Source: Rhodoferax sp. U11-2br | GTDB taxonomy: Bacteria > Pseudomonadota > Gammaproteobacteria > Burkholderiales > Burkholderiaceae_C | NCBI RefSeq assembly: GCF_018619435.1 | Contig: NZ_JAHFZF010000013.1 | Location: 1 to 64,000, forward strand | Direction of reading: 5' to 3' | Length of the DNA: 64,000 nt | In this document: positions 37,629 through 47,347 of the stretch, in pieces | Layout of the letters: the number at the start of each line of letters is the position of its first letter | How positions within the stretch are numbered: the first letter of the stretch is position 1 | The notes under the pieces: model-generated | Told to the model about the DNA's origin: nothing | The model's database searches: none | What the model saw: the letters and a program-made list of their open reading frames with translations, nothing else | Position numbers and translations under genes: made by a program

Positions 37629-38375
37629 ATGGCCACCTGGATTTTGTTGCGTGGACTGACTCGGGAGAGCCGACATTGGGGTGACTTTGCGGGCCTGTTC
37701 CAACAGGCTTTTCCAGAGGCCAGGGTGGTGACCTTGGACTTGCCTGGCAATGGGCGTCTGAACCACCAGCGCAGCCCAACGACTGTCGAGGGCCTGGTCG
37801 CGGACTGCCGCGCTCAGCTGGTCCAGCGCCAGATAGCGCCACCCTACCATCTGTTGGCGATGTCGCTGGGTGCGATGGTGGCCGTGGCGTGGTCACACAG
37901 CCACCCGCAGGAGGTGGCCGCCCAGGTGCTCATCAACACCAGCATGCGGCCCTTCAACCCGTTTTACCAGCGGCTGCGACCCGCCAACTACCTCAGCCTG
38001 CTGCGTTTGGCTTGGCCTGGTACCTCGGCCGAGCTGTGTGAGCACACCATTTTGCGCATCACCAGCCGTCGGCAGGATACTTCGGTGTTGCCGCAGTGGC
38101 TGGCGCTGCGTCGTGCCAACCCGGTCTCGGGCCGCAATGCCCTGTGCCAGCTGTGGGCGGCGGCCCGCTTTTCTGCGCCTGCTGGCCCCTTGGCTGTGCC
38201 CAGTCTGTTGTTGGCTGGCGAGCTGGACCAGCTTGTCAGTGTGGCCTGTTCACGCCGCCTGGCGGCGGTGTGGCAATGCCCCTTGCAAGTGCATCCTGGC
38301 GCCGGGCACGATCTGCCGCTGGACGATGGTCCCTGGGTCTTGGCACGTGTGGCGCAGTGGCTGTCACAGCGCTGA
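37629..38375 (+). CDS. alpha/beta hydrolase
   Basis: 248 residues. The nucleophile is Ser in LLAMSLGAMVA, an acid lies in LLAGELDQLVS, and the His in GAGHDLPLDD completes the triad. The oxyanion region is WILLRGLTRESRHWG. The substrate is unknown. Its start is 6 bp after the M14-like gene, so the two probably act together. Confidence 0.85.
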   Translation: MATWILLRGLTRESRHWGDFAGLFQQAFPEARVVTLDLPGNGRLNHQRSPTTVEGLVADCRAQLVQRQIAPPYHLLAMSLGAMVAVAWSHSHPQEVAAQVLINTSMRPFNPFYQRLRPANYLSLLRLAWPGTSAELCEHTILRITSRRQDTSVLPQWLALRRANPVSGRNALCQLWAAARFSAPAGPLAVPSLLLAGELDQLVSVACSRRLAAVWQCPLQVHPGAGHDLPLDDGPWVLARVAQWLSQR

Positions 38376-38476
38376 AATATCAGTGACACACAATACTTTC
38401 TACAGGCTCAGTGCTGGTCTTGGGACGTCATTTGTCTGGCCAGCACAGGTCGATGATTCGGAAAGAGAAGTCGTTC

Positions 38477-40066
38477 ATGTCACATCGTTATGACGCGTCT
38501 GCCACCAGGGCCACGGGCTCGTTTTCGCGCAAGATAGCGGTCGTTCTGGCGCTGGTTCTTGCGGTGGCTTTGTTGGGCTCAAGCATTGGGTTCTGGTCGC
38601 TGCAACGTGTCAGTGGGGACACCGAGCGCATGGTGGGTGAGGTCATGGCCACCGAGCGCCTGGCAGCTGACCTGCAGCGCCATATTCTGGTGAATGTGGC
38701 CCGGACCAAAGGTTTGGCCCTGAGTTCCGAGCCCCAGGTTGGTGACGCCCTGATGCCTGAGATCAAACAGACGGCCGACCAGGTGGCGGCCTTGCTGGTT
38801 CAACTCGGTGACAAACTCACCGTGCCAGAAGACCAGGCCACCCTGGCGCGCATGCAAGCTGCCAACACCCGGTTCGCCAAATCACTGCAGGATCTGATTG
38901 CGGCGCGTGACGGTGGCGTCACCGCCAAGATCGAGCAGGCCTACACCGAACAGTTCACACCCGCAGCCAGTGAGTTGCAGGCTGCAGTGAAACAACTCGG
39001 TGATGCCCAGCGGGCCAAGATCGACACCTCGGCGCAGGGGATTGCTGGACTGAGCCTGAGCGCACGCTGGGGCCTGGTGGTCTTCAGCGTGTGTGCCTTG
39101 TTGCTTGGTGCGGTGTTGTCGGTCTGGCTGATTCGCAGCATCAAAACACCGATCCAGCTGGCGGTGGACACCGCCGACCGGGTGGCCTCGCTCGATTTGA
39201 CGCACCATTTTGACGGCCACAACCGCGATGAGGCCGGCCGACTGCTGATTGCCCTGAGCCGCATGCAAACGTCTTTGCACAGCTTGGTACACCAGGTGCA
39301 GACCGCCAGCCACAGCGTGGCCCAAGGCTCCACCGAGATTGCCGCTGGCAATCTGGATTTGTCGAGCCGGATCGAGACGGCCGCGTCCTATTTGCAGCAA
39401 ACAGCTGCCTCCATTGAGGATGTGGTGGCCAACATGCATAGCTCGCTGGAGGCCGCCAGCCGGGGTGATGCGCTGGCCAAATCAGCCAGTCTGGAGGCCA
39501 CCCAGGGCAGCGCCGTGATGGCCGAAGTGATGCAGACCATGCAAGACATCCACACCTCGTCCAGCCAGATCGTGGAGATCATCTCCGTGATTGATGGCAT
39601 TGCTTTTCAGACCAATATTCTGGCGCTCAATGCCGCCGTGGAAGCAGCGCGTGCCGGTGAGCAAGGACGTGGTTTTGCGGTGGTGGCGGCCGAGGTGCGG
39701 ACATTGGCCAACCGGTCTGCGGTGGCGGCCCGTGAGATCAAGTCACTCATCGGGTCTTCTGCCAGCAAGATCGAACTCGGTACCCAGAAGGCCCAACAAG
39801 CGCTTGACACCATGGTGCACATGGTGGATTCGGTCAAACGTGTCTCGGCGGCCATTGGCGAGATCCATGCTGGCAGTCAGGCCCTGAGCGGCACCATGAC
39901 CAACATCAACCAGGCGGTGACCCAGCTCGACAGCCTGACCCAGCAGAACGCGGCGGTGGTCGAAGAGTCGGCCGCAGCGGCGCAGAACCTGCAGGACCAG
40001 GCCGCAGGGCTGCGCGATGTGGCCGCCCAGTTCAGATTGCCCAATTCGGCGCTGTTGCTGACCTGA
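38477..40066 (+). CDS. methyl-accepting chemotaxis protein
   Basis: About 529 residues. Membrane helix 1 ([21 protein letters not shown]), a periplasmic four-helix sensor domain, helix 2 ([22 protein letters not shown]), HAMP and the signalling domain with [22 protein letters not shown]. There is no C-terminal pentapeptide. The ATG at 38477 is chosen for AAGAGAAG upstream; the frame opens 22 codons earlier. A stem GTGCTGG/CCAGCAC (38411-38446) lies in the probable 5' leader. Confidence 0.9.
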   Translation: MSHRYDASATRATGSFSRKIAVVLALVLAVALLGSSIGFWSLQRVSGDTERMVGEVMATERLAADLQRHILVNVARTKGLALSSEPQVGDALMPEIKQTADQVAALLVQLGDKLTVPEDQATLARMQAANTRFAKSLQDLIAARDGGVTAKIEQAYTEQFTPAASELQAAVKQLGDAQRAKIDTSAQGIAGLSLSARWGLVVFSVCALLLGAVLSVWLIRSIKTPIQLAVDTADRVASLDLTHHFDGHNRDEAGRLLIALSRMQTSLHSLVHQVQTASHSVAQGSTEIAAGNLDLSSRIETAASYLQQTAASIEDVVANMHSSLEAASRGDALAKSASLEATQGSAVMAEVMQTMQDIHTSSSQIVEIISVIDGIAFQTNILALNAAVEAARAGEQGRGFAVVAAEVRTLANRSAVAAREIKSLIGSSASKIELGTQKAQQALDTMVHMVDSVKRVSAAIGEIHAGSQALSGTMTNINQAVTQLDSLTQQNAAVVEESAAAAQNLQDQAAGLRDVAAQFRLPNSALLLT

Positions 40067-40108
40067 GACTGTTGGCGCTGGCGCTTGGTCTAAACCAGGA
40101 GACACACC

Positions 40109-41410
40109 ATGACATTCGAGCCAGAGCAAGACGAGCGCAGCGGGCGCCGCCATGAACCACGTTTTGTCAGCCAGGTCACCCGCAACACCTTTGCGATGGT
40201 CCTGGAGGGCGGCCATGCCGGCAGCCTGCACGAGCTGACCGACTGGCGCTCCAAGCCGGCGCTGGCTTTTGGCGGCAAGTTCCGCATCATCGATTTTGTG
40301 TTGTCCAACTGTGTGAACTCCGGGGTGCGGCGCGTAGGTGTGGCCACCCAGTACCGGGCACAAAGCCTGATCCGGCATCTGCAACTGGGTTGGAGTTTTC
40401 TGGATGGCCGCCTGGGCGAGTTCATTGAGATCATGCCGGCCCAGCAGCAACTCAACGAGTCGCAGTGGTACCGGGGTAGTGCGGATGCGGTGTTCCAGAA
40501 CCTGCGCGAAATCCGCCGGGCGGCGCCGCGTTATGTGCTGGTGCTCTCGGGGGACCACATCTACCGCATGGACTATGGTCGCATCCTGGCCGCGCATGTG
40601 GAGCGCCAGGCCGACCTGACCCTGGCCTGTATGCCAGTGCCAGCCAGTGAGGCGCAGCGTTTTGCGTCGCTGGTGCTGGATGACACGCAGCGTGTGGTGG
40701 GGCTGGGCAACGCCACCGAGCAGCCCCAGAGTGGCGCGAGCGCCTCGGTAATGGTCAGCATGGGCATTTACGTCTTCAACGCCGACTTCTTGTACGCCCA
40801 GTTGCAGCGGGATGCCGATGACCCCAACTCCAGCCACAATTTTTGCCAAGACGTGATTCCCCATTGTGTGCACCAGCATCGGGTGTATGCGCAGAACTAC
40901 GCAGACAGCCGTGTGGGAGACCTGGAAAAACCTGCCTACTGGCGAGATGTGCACAGTCTGGACGCGTATTGGGCGGCCAATATGGATCTGGTTCAGGTCA
41001 CGCCGCATCTGAACCTGTACGACAACGAGTGGCCGATCTGGACCTGGCAGCCGCACAGCCCGCCCGCCAAGTTTGTGCACGACGAACCCGGCCGTCAAGG
41101 CACGGCCCTGGATTCTCTGGTGGCCTGTGGCTGCATCATCAGCGGCGCTACGGTGCGGCGCAGCATGTTGTTCTCCGACGTGCGTATCCACAACCATTGC
41201 CTGGTGGAGGACGCGATCATCTTGTCCAATGTCCAGGTGGGTGCCAACTGCATCCTGAAAAAATGCATCATTGACAAGAATTGCACCGTGCCGGAGGGCA
41301 CCCAGATTGGCCTGGACCCGGTGGCAGACGCCAAGCGTTTTCATGTGACAGCCGGTGGGGTGACCCTGGTCACCCGGGTGATGCTGGGGCAGGAAGTGGC
41401 CTTGTTCTGA
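40109..41410 (+). CDS. glgC: GlgC-like glucose-1-phosphate adenylyltransferase with altered motif
   Basis: 433 residues, full length, with GGKFRIIDFVLSNCVNSGVRRVGVATQY, the SGDHIYRMDY catalytic region and a C-terminal left-handed beta-helix (about 300-430). It should make ADP-glucose for glycogen. However the nucleotide-binding loop, usually GGRGSRL or GGRGTRL, reads GGHAGSL here, so the conserved Arg residues are lost. No other glycogen gene is adjacent. It may be inactive, regulatory or changed in specificity. Confidence 0.85.
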   Translation: MTFEPEQDERSGRRHEPRFVSQVTRNTFAMVLEGGHAGSLHELTDWRSKPALAFGGKFRIIDFVLSNCVNSGVRRVGVATQYRAQSLIRHLQLGWSFLDGRLGEFIEIMPAQQQLNESQWYRGSADAVFQNLREIRRAAPRYVLVLSGDHIYRMDYGRILAAHVERQADLTLACMPVPASEAQRFASLVLDDTQRVVGLGNATEQPQSGASASVMVSMGIYVFNADFLYAQLQRDADDPNSSHNFCQDVIPHCVHQHRVYAQNYADSRVGDLEKPAYWRDVHSLDAYWAANMDLVQVTPHLNLYDNEWPIWTWQPHSPPAKFVHDEPGRQGTALDSLVACGCIISGATVRRSMLFSDVRIHNHCLVEDAIILSNVQVGANCILKKCIIDKNCTVPEGTQIGLDPVADAKRFHVTAGGVTLVTRVMLGQEVALF

Positions 41411-41439
41411 GATCGGCCTGGTGTGCCGTGCTTATTGGT

Positions 41440-41492
41440 AAAAAGTGCTTCCAGACCTTATTAATTAAGGGCTGATTGCTACAAAATTGATA
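41440..41492 (+). repeat. interspersed repeat copy, intergenic
   Basis: Degenerate copy with CTTCCAGACCTTATTAA, TTAAGGGCTGATTGCTAC and an AAAATTGAT tail, between the convergent GlgC-like and EAL-GGDEF genes. Confidence 0.7.
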
Positions 41493-43374
41493 ACAACATG
41501 CCTTTGTTGATACGAATCTGCAGGCCTTTTTCGCTGGTCTTGGCATCGTGTTTTGCACGTGCCGCGACCGAGGCCACCTGTTCGGCATTGGTGAACTCGT
41601 CGTGGTGGATGATGACGGCACCGATGGACAAGGTGGTCAGCGGGAAAAAACGTGGCACGCCGTGCCTGTCTTCGGCCTGGATGCCACCTGCTGCGCGTGC
41701 AGTTTCGTCAAACAAGGCCTGGGCCTGCTGCGCAAATTCCGCAATGATGGCTTCACACTGCATCTGCCAGTTGTCGCTTTGGTACAGCAAGATGAAATCG
41801 TCCCCACCCACATGGCCAACAAAATCCCGCCGTGGGTCGCAATGTGCCTGGCACAGGCTGGCCAGCAGTCGGATCATTTCGTCCCCGCGCCAGTAGCCGT
41901 ACTGGTCGTTGAAGGGTTTGAAGTTGTTCAAATCGGCGTAACACGCCACAAACGGCACACCGCTGGCCAACAGCCGTTCAATGTGTTGTGAGATCGGTAT
42001 ATTGCCGGGCAAAAACGTCAGCGGGTTGGCATGGCGGGCCGCTTCGATACGGGTTTCGGTCACCGAACGCACCAGTTGTTCACCGGTTCCCATGCCTTCA
42101 TAACGCCCGTTGTCGGTGACGATGAAGCCGTCCACCAGATAACGCTGGTCGTCCGAGGTCAGGATGCCGACCAGGTCGTCCACGCTGTGGTTACGCTCGA
42201 CCACGCGGGGCTCCAGGTTGGCGTGGCTCATGCACGATTTTTGCCCCCAAATTTCGCGGTAATACAGCTTGCTGTACTCGTTCATGAAGGTGGTGCGGTT
42301 GATGATGGCCACCGGGCGGACCTCATCCACCACAGCGATGGCATGCAGCTTGGGATGGCTGAAAAACACACGCGCCAACTCGTCGTTGGTGGCGCTCGGG
42401 CTCACTGTCGGCGCCTTGATCACCGCCAGGCGGCTGATTGAGCCCGCGCTGGCCGTGCGTCGCATCTCAGGAAACACGGCGATGCTGCGGTCGCGCAAGG
42501 TCACCCGGGCTTTGGGTTCAATTTGGAAGCGTGGCACTTGGGCCGGGCGCCCCAGCAGGTAACCTTGCCCATACGGAATACCCAGGTCGCGCAAGACATG
42601 GAGATCCTCTTCGGTTTCAATGCCTTCGGCAACCAGCGAGGTGCCAAAAATGGCCGCGATCTGCTGCAAGGCCTGGATGGTTTTGAGTTTGTCGGCGTAC
42701 TGGCTGATGTCCTTGGTGAAGTATTTGTCAATCTTGACAAACTCAGGCTTGATCTGGGACCACAAGCGCAAGCTCGAACGGCCATCCCCAAAATCGTCCA
42801 GCGCCAGGCTCACACCCGCAGCGCGGATCTGGCGCACCGCCACGGCCAGTTGGTCCATGTCTGCCACCCGCTCGTACTCGGTGATCTCGAGCACCAGCAT
42901 GCGTGGCGAGATGCCCAGTGTGTTGGCCATGGTCATCAGACCCTCAAACTCACATTGCGCCAGTGCCTGGATCAGTGCGTCCGCGCTGATGTTGAGGAAC
43001 AGGCGTCCAGCCTCACGCAAACTGCCCCAGCGTGCCATGGCGGTCAGCACACATTGGTTCTCGAACTCGAAGTTCAAGTTTTCCAGCTCAGCCGCATGCA
43101 AGAGTTTGTCTGGGGTGTGCACCGCAGAGCCTTCGGGCCCCCGGATCAGCGCCTCATGGGCATAGATGCTGCCGTCTTCGAGAGAGGCGATTGGCTGAAA
43201 CACCGGGTACAGCATTTTGCGCCGCAGCAAAGTCGCCAGGGTGCCACGACCACGCCGTACCGCGTTGGAACTCAGAACAGGCGTCAGAGGCTCAGAGGCG
43301 GCACAGCGGCTTCCCCTCGCATGGAACTGTGCGACAGGTGGCAAAAAAGACGTCAATACGTGTAAGTCGTTCAT
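41479..43374 (-). CDS. EAL-CBS-GGDEF protein, c-di-GMP turnover
   Basis: About 631 residues. EAL domain (about 55-300): HEALIRG, VLEITEYERV, LDDFGDGRSSL, FVKIDKYF and VAEGIETEEDL, so the catalytic set looks mostly intact. A pair of CBS-like segments (about 310-440) follows. The GGDEF domain (about 450-610) has GGDDF in place of GG(D/E)EF, so cyclase activity is doubtful. It is soluble and probably a phosphodiesterase controlled by a nucleotide. Start: ATG 43374, with a TTG one codon upstream. A PhoB-box-like repeat lies 36 bp upstream. Confidence 0.87.
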   Translation of the reverse strand: MNDLHVLTSFLPPVAQFHARGSRCAASEPLTPVLSSNAVRRGRGTLATLLRRKMLYPVFQPIASLEDGSIYAHEALIRGPEGSAVHTPDKLLHAAELENLNFEFENQCVLTAMARWGSLREAGRLFLNISADALIQALAQCEFEGLMTMANTLGISPRMLVLEITEYERVADMDQLAVAVRQIRAAGVSLALDDFGDGRSSLRLWSQIKPEFVKIDKYFTKDISQYADKLKTIQALQQIAAIFGTSLVAEGIETEEDLHVLRDLGIPYGQGYLLGRPAQVPRFQIEPKARVTLRDRSIAVFPEMRRTASAGSISRLAVIKAPTVSPSATNDELARVFFSHPKLHAIAVVDEVRPVAIINRTTFMNEYSKLYYREIWGQKSCMSHANLEPRVVERNHSVDDLVGILTSDDQRYLVDGFIVTDNGRYEGMGTGEQLVRSVTETRIEAARHANPLTFLPGNIPISQHIERLLASGVPFVACYADLNNFKPFNDQYGYWRGDEMIRLLASLCQAHCDPRRDFVGHVGGDDFILLYQSDNWQMQCEAIIAEFAQQAQALFDETARAAGGIQAEDRHGVPRFFPLTTLSIGAVIIHHDEFTNAEQVASVAARAKHDAKTSEKGLQIRINKGMLLSIL

Positions 43375-43409
43375 CAAGATGGAGGAGCCGTGGGCCAGCG
43401 GCGCAGTTT

Positions 43410-43438
43410 ATGAAACGCGCATGACATTTCTGTGACGA
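43410..43438 (-). promoter_or_regulatory. PhoB-box candidate upstream of the EAL-CBS-GGDEF gene
   Basis: On the minus strand three 7-mers at 11-bp spacing: TCGTCAC-AGAA-ATGTCAT-GCGC-GTTTCAT, 36 bp before the start. Confidence 0.5.
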
Positions 43439-43451
43439 TTTGGCCAAAGGC

Positions 43452-44363
43452 TTACACGGTTTGGCAGGCCGTTGTTGTATCCGCTTGGCTCTGAGACACC
43501 GCCGAGGGCGCCCAGTGCACCAGTTCCAGCCGTCCGTTGTGGTGTTCCACCAGGGCGGTGCAGCTCTCCACCCAGTCGCCGTCGTTGCAATACAGGATGC
43601 CATCAATCTGACGCATTTCGGCACGGTGGATATGGCCGCACACCACGCCGTGGTGACCACGGCGTTTGGCCTCGTGGGCCAGAGCTTCTTCAAAATCGGC
43701 CACATACATCATGGCTTTTTTGACCTTGTGTTTGAGGTAGGCCGACAAGGACCAGTAGGGCAGACCCAGCTTGGTACGCCAATGGTTGAGATAGCGGTTG
43801 AGTTTGAGGGTGAACTCGTACAGGTTGTCACCCAGGTAGGCCAGCCATTTGGCGCACTGGATCACACCGTCAAAGGCGTCACCGTGTGTCACCCAAAGCC
43901 GCTGGCCGTCGGCAGTGGTGTGGATGGTGTCGTCAGAAACCTCGATGCCACCAAACTGGTGGCCAAAAAAGCCGCGCGCAAACTCGTCATGGTTGCCGGG
44001 TACATAAATGATGCGGCAGCCTTTACGCGCCCGGCGCAGCAGCTTTTGCACCACATCGTTGTGTGATTCCGGCCAGTACCAGCGCCGCCGCAGCTGCCAC
44101 CCGTCCACGATGTCACCCACCAGGTACAGGTAGTCACTGCGGTTGGCCTTGATGAAGCTCAGCAAAGCCTGGGCCTGGCAGCCCGGTGTGCCCAGATGCA
44201 GGTCAGAAATAAAAATGGCGCGGTAATGGGTGTGGCCGGGCTCTGTAGGTTCGTGGCCAAGAGGCAGGGGGGAGGGAGGTATCAGACCGTTGTCAACACG
44301 TCGCAAGGCTTCAAAGAGCGCCTGCTCTGCCGGGAACAAAGTGGGTTGAGGCAGTGCTTGCAT
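43452..44363 (-). CDS. PlcP-like metallophosphoesterase
   Basis: About 303 residues of the calcineurin-like fold with all metal motifs: ISDLHLGTPGCQ, YLVGDIVDGWQL, VPGNHDEF, VTHGDAFD and CGHIHRAE. The phrases WYWPESHNDVVQKLL, FGGIEV, YWSLSAYLKHKVK and NDGDWVESCTAL are, to my memory, those of the rhizobial phospholipase C PlcP group, often annotated as UDP-2,3-diacylglucosamine diphosphatase. PlcP cleaves phospholipids so that phosphorus-free lipids can replace them under phosphate starvation. The ATG at 44363 has GGAG 7 nt upstream. A PhoB-like repeat lies upstream, and the pst-pho operon is nearby. An LpxH-type role is the alternative. Confidence 0.8.
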   Translation of the reverse strand: MQALPQPTLFPAEQALFEALRRVDNGLIPPSPLPLGHEPTEPGHTHYRAIFISDLHLGTPGCQAQALLSFIKANRSDYLYLVGDIVDGWQLRRRWYWPESHNDVVQKLLRRARKGCRIIYVPGNHDEFARGFFGHQFGGIEVSDDTIHTTADGQRLWVTHGDAFDGVIQCAKWLAYLGDNLYEFTLKLNRYLNHWRTKLGLPYWSLSAYLKHKVKKAMMYVADFEEALAHEAKRRGHHGVVCGHIHRAEMRQIDGILYCNDGDWVESCTALVEHHNGRLELVHWAPSAVSQSQADTTTACQTV

Positions 44364-44416
44364 GTCACGCTCCGCAGTTTGGATACGTGATGGTGACGCC
44401 AGCATGTGACGTGTTG

Positions 44417-44445
44417 ATGGCAAGTACAAGACATTTCAGTGACTC
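44417..44445 (-). promoter_or_regulatory. PhoB-box candidate upstream of the PlcP-like gene
   Basis: On the minus strand GAGTCAC-TGAA-ATGTCTT-GTAC-TTGCCAT, three 7-mers at 11-bp spacing. ATGTCTT also occurs in the pstS box. Confidence 0.45.
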
Positions 44446-44535
44446 TGAATTGTGTTGTCAGCTGCTATTTGGCGGAGGGCTGCAGGTCGGCAGGGCCACG
44501 CACAGCGACCGGTCAATCCGGTTGTTTGGCTTTTA

Positions 44536-44592
44536 AGGATATTTGGCCTCTAGCCCTCGATTCATAAGGGCTGACAGCTATCAATATTGATG
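44536..44592 (+). repeat. interspersed repeat copy, intergenic
   Basis: A clear copy with TTTGGCCTCTAGCCCTCG, CATAAGGGCTGACAGCTATCA and AATATTGATG, between the PlcP-like gene and the 94-residue gene. Confidence 0.85.
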
Positions 44593-44682
44593 CTGGAGGT
44601 CCGGACTTGCCTCGCACAGCGGGCTGTTTGCGCCGCTGTGTGAGGCCTGTGGCAGGGTCAGTCTGCCGCTGCTTGCACGCGC

Positions 44683-44967
44683 TTACGCGGTCGGGGCCAG
44701 TTGTGGATTGATCGCAGAGGCTTCCAGTTCCTGCGCCAGGTTGCTGGAGTCGAGCAGGCGAAGTTTGCTGGCGTAATGCCGGTCAAGCCGCCATTCGTCG
44801 AGTATTTCCAGCGCCAGTTCGAACCGTTTGTCGTCGAGTTGGTAAAGCTGCGCCACCGAAATGCTGGTTGCACTTTCCAACGCCAGCACCAGGCGGGCAA
44901 TGATTTGCGCAGCCGGATCACTGGGGTTGGTTTCGATGAGTTTGCGGGCTTTCTTGATCGCAAGCAT
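44683..44967 (-). CDS. uncharacterised 94-residue protein, possible Pho regulon member
   Basis: A small soluble helical protein, MLAIKKARKLIETNPSDPAA onward, with no membrane helix or cysteine. GGAAAGAAG lies before the ATG. I do not recognise a family. It is divergent from pstS and has a well-formed PhoB box on its own strand 120 bp upstream (45087-45104), so phosphate control is plausible. Confidence 0.65.
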   Translation of the reverse strand: MLAIKKARKLIETNPSDPAAQIIARLVLALESATSISVAQLYQLDDKRFELALEILDEWRLDRHYASKLRLLDSSNLAQELEASAINPQLAPTA

Positions 44968-45086
44968 GTAGCTTCTTTCCGTAGGTAGAGTGAATGCGGG
45001 CCGCTGTTGGCGGCCCGCTTGATGTCGTCGCCAGCGCCCAGCGCATGGCTCAGCTTCTAGGGTATCTCAGTGAGGGGTTGATTTTG

Positions 45087-45104
45087 ATGACGGTCGTGTG
45101 ACAG
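45087..45104 (-). promoter_or_regulatory. PhoB box toward the 94-residue gene
   Basis: On the minus strand CTGTCAC-ACGA-CCGTCAT, exact 7-4-7 spacing with a single mismatch to the CTGTCA(C/T) repeat. Confidence 0.6.
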
Positions 45105-45132
45105 TCGCGCAAACCAGGCCAATGGCCACAAG

Positions 45133-45173
45133 CTGTCACAGTGGTTGTCACGGTACTGACATATTCATGTCTT
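45133..45173 (+). promoter_or_regulatory. tandem PhoB boxes of the pst-pho operon
   Basis: Four direct 7-mers: CTGTCAC, TTGTCAC, CTGACAT, ATGTCTT. The last three are exactly 11 bp apart, the first is 12 bp from the second. A TTAAAT -10 candidate (45172-45177) follows the middle pair at suitable distance. Confidence 0.75.
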
Positions 45174-45234
45174 AAATTACGGTTCGTTCAGCAGGCATTC
45201 CCGTTTTTCTGCTTCAACCTTGAAAGGGTTCTAC

Positions 45235-46275
45235 ATGATGACCAACACGTTCAAAACCATTTTGACCACCACCGCCTTCGCGTTTATCGGCATGGGCGCC
45301 GCCAGTGCACAAGAAATCACTGGCGCGGGCGCCAGCTTCCCCGCACCACTGTATGCCAAATGGGCAGCCGACTACAACAAAGCCACCGGTGTCAAGGTGA
45401 ACTACCAGTCGGTGGGTTCTGGCGCAGGCATCAAACAAATCGATGCCAAAACCGTGGATTTTGGTGCTTCCGACATGCCGTTGACTGACGATGTTTTGAA
45501 AGCCAAAAACCAGTTCCAGTTTCCCACTGTGATTGGTGGCACGGTGCCAGTGATCAACATCAAGGGCATTGGTCCGGGCCAGATGAAGCTTGACGGCCAA
45601 GTGTTGGGTGACATTTATCTGGGCAAGATCACCAAATGGAACGATGCTGCCATCAAGGCACTGAACCCTGGTCTGGCTTTGCCGGACGCAGACATCGCCC
45701 CGGTGCGCCGCGCTGACGGTTCTGGCACCACTTTCAATTTCACCAATTACCTGAGTCGTGTGCATGCCGAATGGAAAGCCAAGGTCGGTGAGGGCACAGC
45801 GGTCAACTGGCCAGTGGGTGCGGGTGGTAAAGGCAACGAAGGTGTGGCCTCGTTTGTGAACCGCCTGCCCAACTCGATTGGTTATGTTGAGTACTCTTAT
45901 GTCAAACAAAACAAGATGACCTACACCTTGATGAAAAACAAGGACGGCGTTTTTGTGGAACCCAGCGAAGATGCTTTCAAGGCCGCAGCTGCCGGCGCTG
46001 ACTGGAACAAATCCTTTTACCAGCTGATCACTGACCAGCCAGGCAAAGGCACTTGGCCTATTTCTACCGCCACCTTCATCCTGATGCACAACGTGCAGGA
46101 CAAACCGGCCAACGCCACCGAGACCTTCAAGTTCTTCAACTGGGCCTTCAAAAACGGTGACAAAGCGGCTGCCGACCTGGATTACGTGGCGCTGCCTGAT
46201 GCGGTGATTTCGACCATCGAGAAGTCATGGGCCAACGTCAAGGATGCCTCCGGCAAACCTGTGGCATTGAAGTAA
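45235..46275 (+). CDS. pstS: phosphate-binding periplasmic protein PstS
   Basis: About 346 residues. A signal peptide ends at GAASAQ, and the mature protein begins [17 protein letters not shown], the PstS hallmark. The phosphate-loop segments [20 protein letters not shown] and [13 protein letters not shown] are visible. It delivers phosphate to PstCA-B. The start has GAAAGGG 7 nt upstream. First gene of pstSCAB-phoUBR. Confidence 0.97.
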   Translation: MMTNTFKTILTTTAFAFIGMGAASAQEITGAGASFPAPLYAKWAADYNKATGVKVNYQSVGSGAGIKQIDAKTVDFGASDMPLTDDVLKAKNQFQFPTVIGGTVPVINIKGIGPGQMKLDGQVLGDIYLGKITKWNDAAIKALNPGLALPDADIAPVRRADGSGTTFNFTNYLSRVHAEWKAKVGEGTAVNWPVGAGGKGNEGVASFVNRLPNSIGYVEYSYVKQNKMTYTLMKNKDGVFVEPSEDAFKAAAAGADWNKSFYQLITDQPGKGTWPISTATFILMHNVQDKPANATETFKFFNWAFKNGDKAAADLDYVALPDAVISTIEKSWANVKDASGKPVALK

Positions 46276-46318
46276 ATCACCGTCCCAGCCCGTTTATTTG
46301 ACAGCAGGAGAGCCACAC

Positions 46319-47347
46319 GTGTCAGCTACACTTTCTGCGCGGGATGACACCATCCCTTCATCTACCACTGACGCGCGTGATATGAACAGACTTCCTCCTG
46401 TCAAGACAGCACGTTCGGGACCCTTGGCTGACCGCCTTTTTGGCTGGTTGGCCCAGGGTGCGGCCTGGTTGACGCTGGGCTTGCTGATCGCCATTCTGCT
46501 GTCCCTGACGGTCAGTGCTTGGCCTGCCATCAGCAAATACGGCTTGGGCTTTTTGGCCTCTACCACCTGGGACCCCGTCAAGGAAGAGTTTGGCGGCCTA
46601 GTGATGATTTACGGCACGCTGATGACCTCGTTCATCGCGCTGCTGATTGCGGTGCCGGTCAGTTTTGGCATCGCCCTGTTTTTGACGGAGCTCTCGCCAG
46701 CGTGGCTCAAGCGCCCTCTGGGGACTGCGATTGAGCTGCTGGCAGCCATCCCGTCGATTGTGTACGGCATGTGGGGCTTGCTGGTGTTTGGTCCCATTTT
46801 GGCGACCTATGTGCAGCAACCCTTGCAAAAACTGTTCAAGGGTGTGCCTTACTTCGAGGCGCTGTTCTCTGGCCCTCCGGTGGGTATTGGCATCTTGTCG
46901 GCCGGCATCATTCTGGCCATCATGATCATCCCGTTCATTGCGGCGGTGATGCGTGATGTGTTTGAGGTGACTCCCACCTTGCTCAAAGAGTCGGCCTACG
47001 GCCTGGGCGCCACCACCTGGGAAGTGGTCTCCACCGTGGTGTTGCCCTATACCAAAGCGGGTGTGGTGGGTGGCATCATGCTCGGCTTGGGTCGCGCCAT
47101 TGGCGAGACCATGGCCGTGACCTTTGTCATCGGCAATTTCAACCAATTGGATTCGCTGAGCCTGTTCCAGGCGGCCAACAGCATCACCTCGGCCTTGGCA
47201 AATGAGTTTGCCGAAGCGGGTGAAGGTTTGCATCAGGCGTCGCTGATGTACCTGGGGCTGGTCTTGTTTTTTATTACTTTTGTGGTGCTCTCGTTGTCCA
47301 AGCTGTTGCTTTCACAACTTAAGAAGAGCGAAGGAACCAAGTCATGA
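46319..47347 (+). CDS. pstC: phosphate ABC permease PstC
   Basis: About 342 residues with six membrane helices after a polar N-terminal tail. The permease loop is [21 protein letters not shown], coupling to PstB. GTG 46319 is chosen for AGGAG upstream. The stop overlaps the pstA start by 4 bp (ATGA). Confidence 0.95.
   Translation: MSATLSARDDTIPSSTTDARDMNRLPPVKTARSGPLADRLFGWLAQGAAWLTLGLLIAILLSLTVSAWPAISKYGLGFLASTTWDPVKEEFGGLVMIYGTLMTSFIALLIAVPVSFGIALFLTELSPAWLKRPLGTAIELLAAIPSIVYGMWGLLVFGPILATYVQQPLQKLFKGVPYFEALFSGPPVGIGILSAGIILAIMIIPFIAAVMRDVFEVTPTLLKESAYGLGATTWEVVSTVVLPYTKAGVVGGIMLGLGRAIGETMAVTFVIGNFNQLDSLSLFQAANSITSALANEFAEAGEGLHQASLMYLGLVLFFITFVVLSLSKLLLSQLKKSEGTKS

Noticed and set aside
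39743..41344. 533-codon reverse frame opposite the chemoreceptor and GlgC genes
   Set aside because: Spans two well-supported genes and has antisense-like composition.
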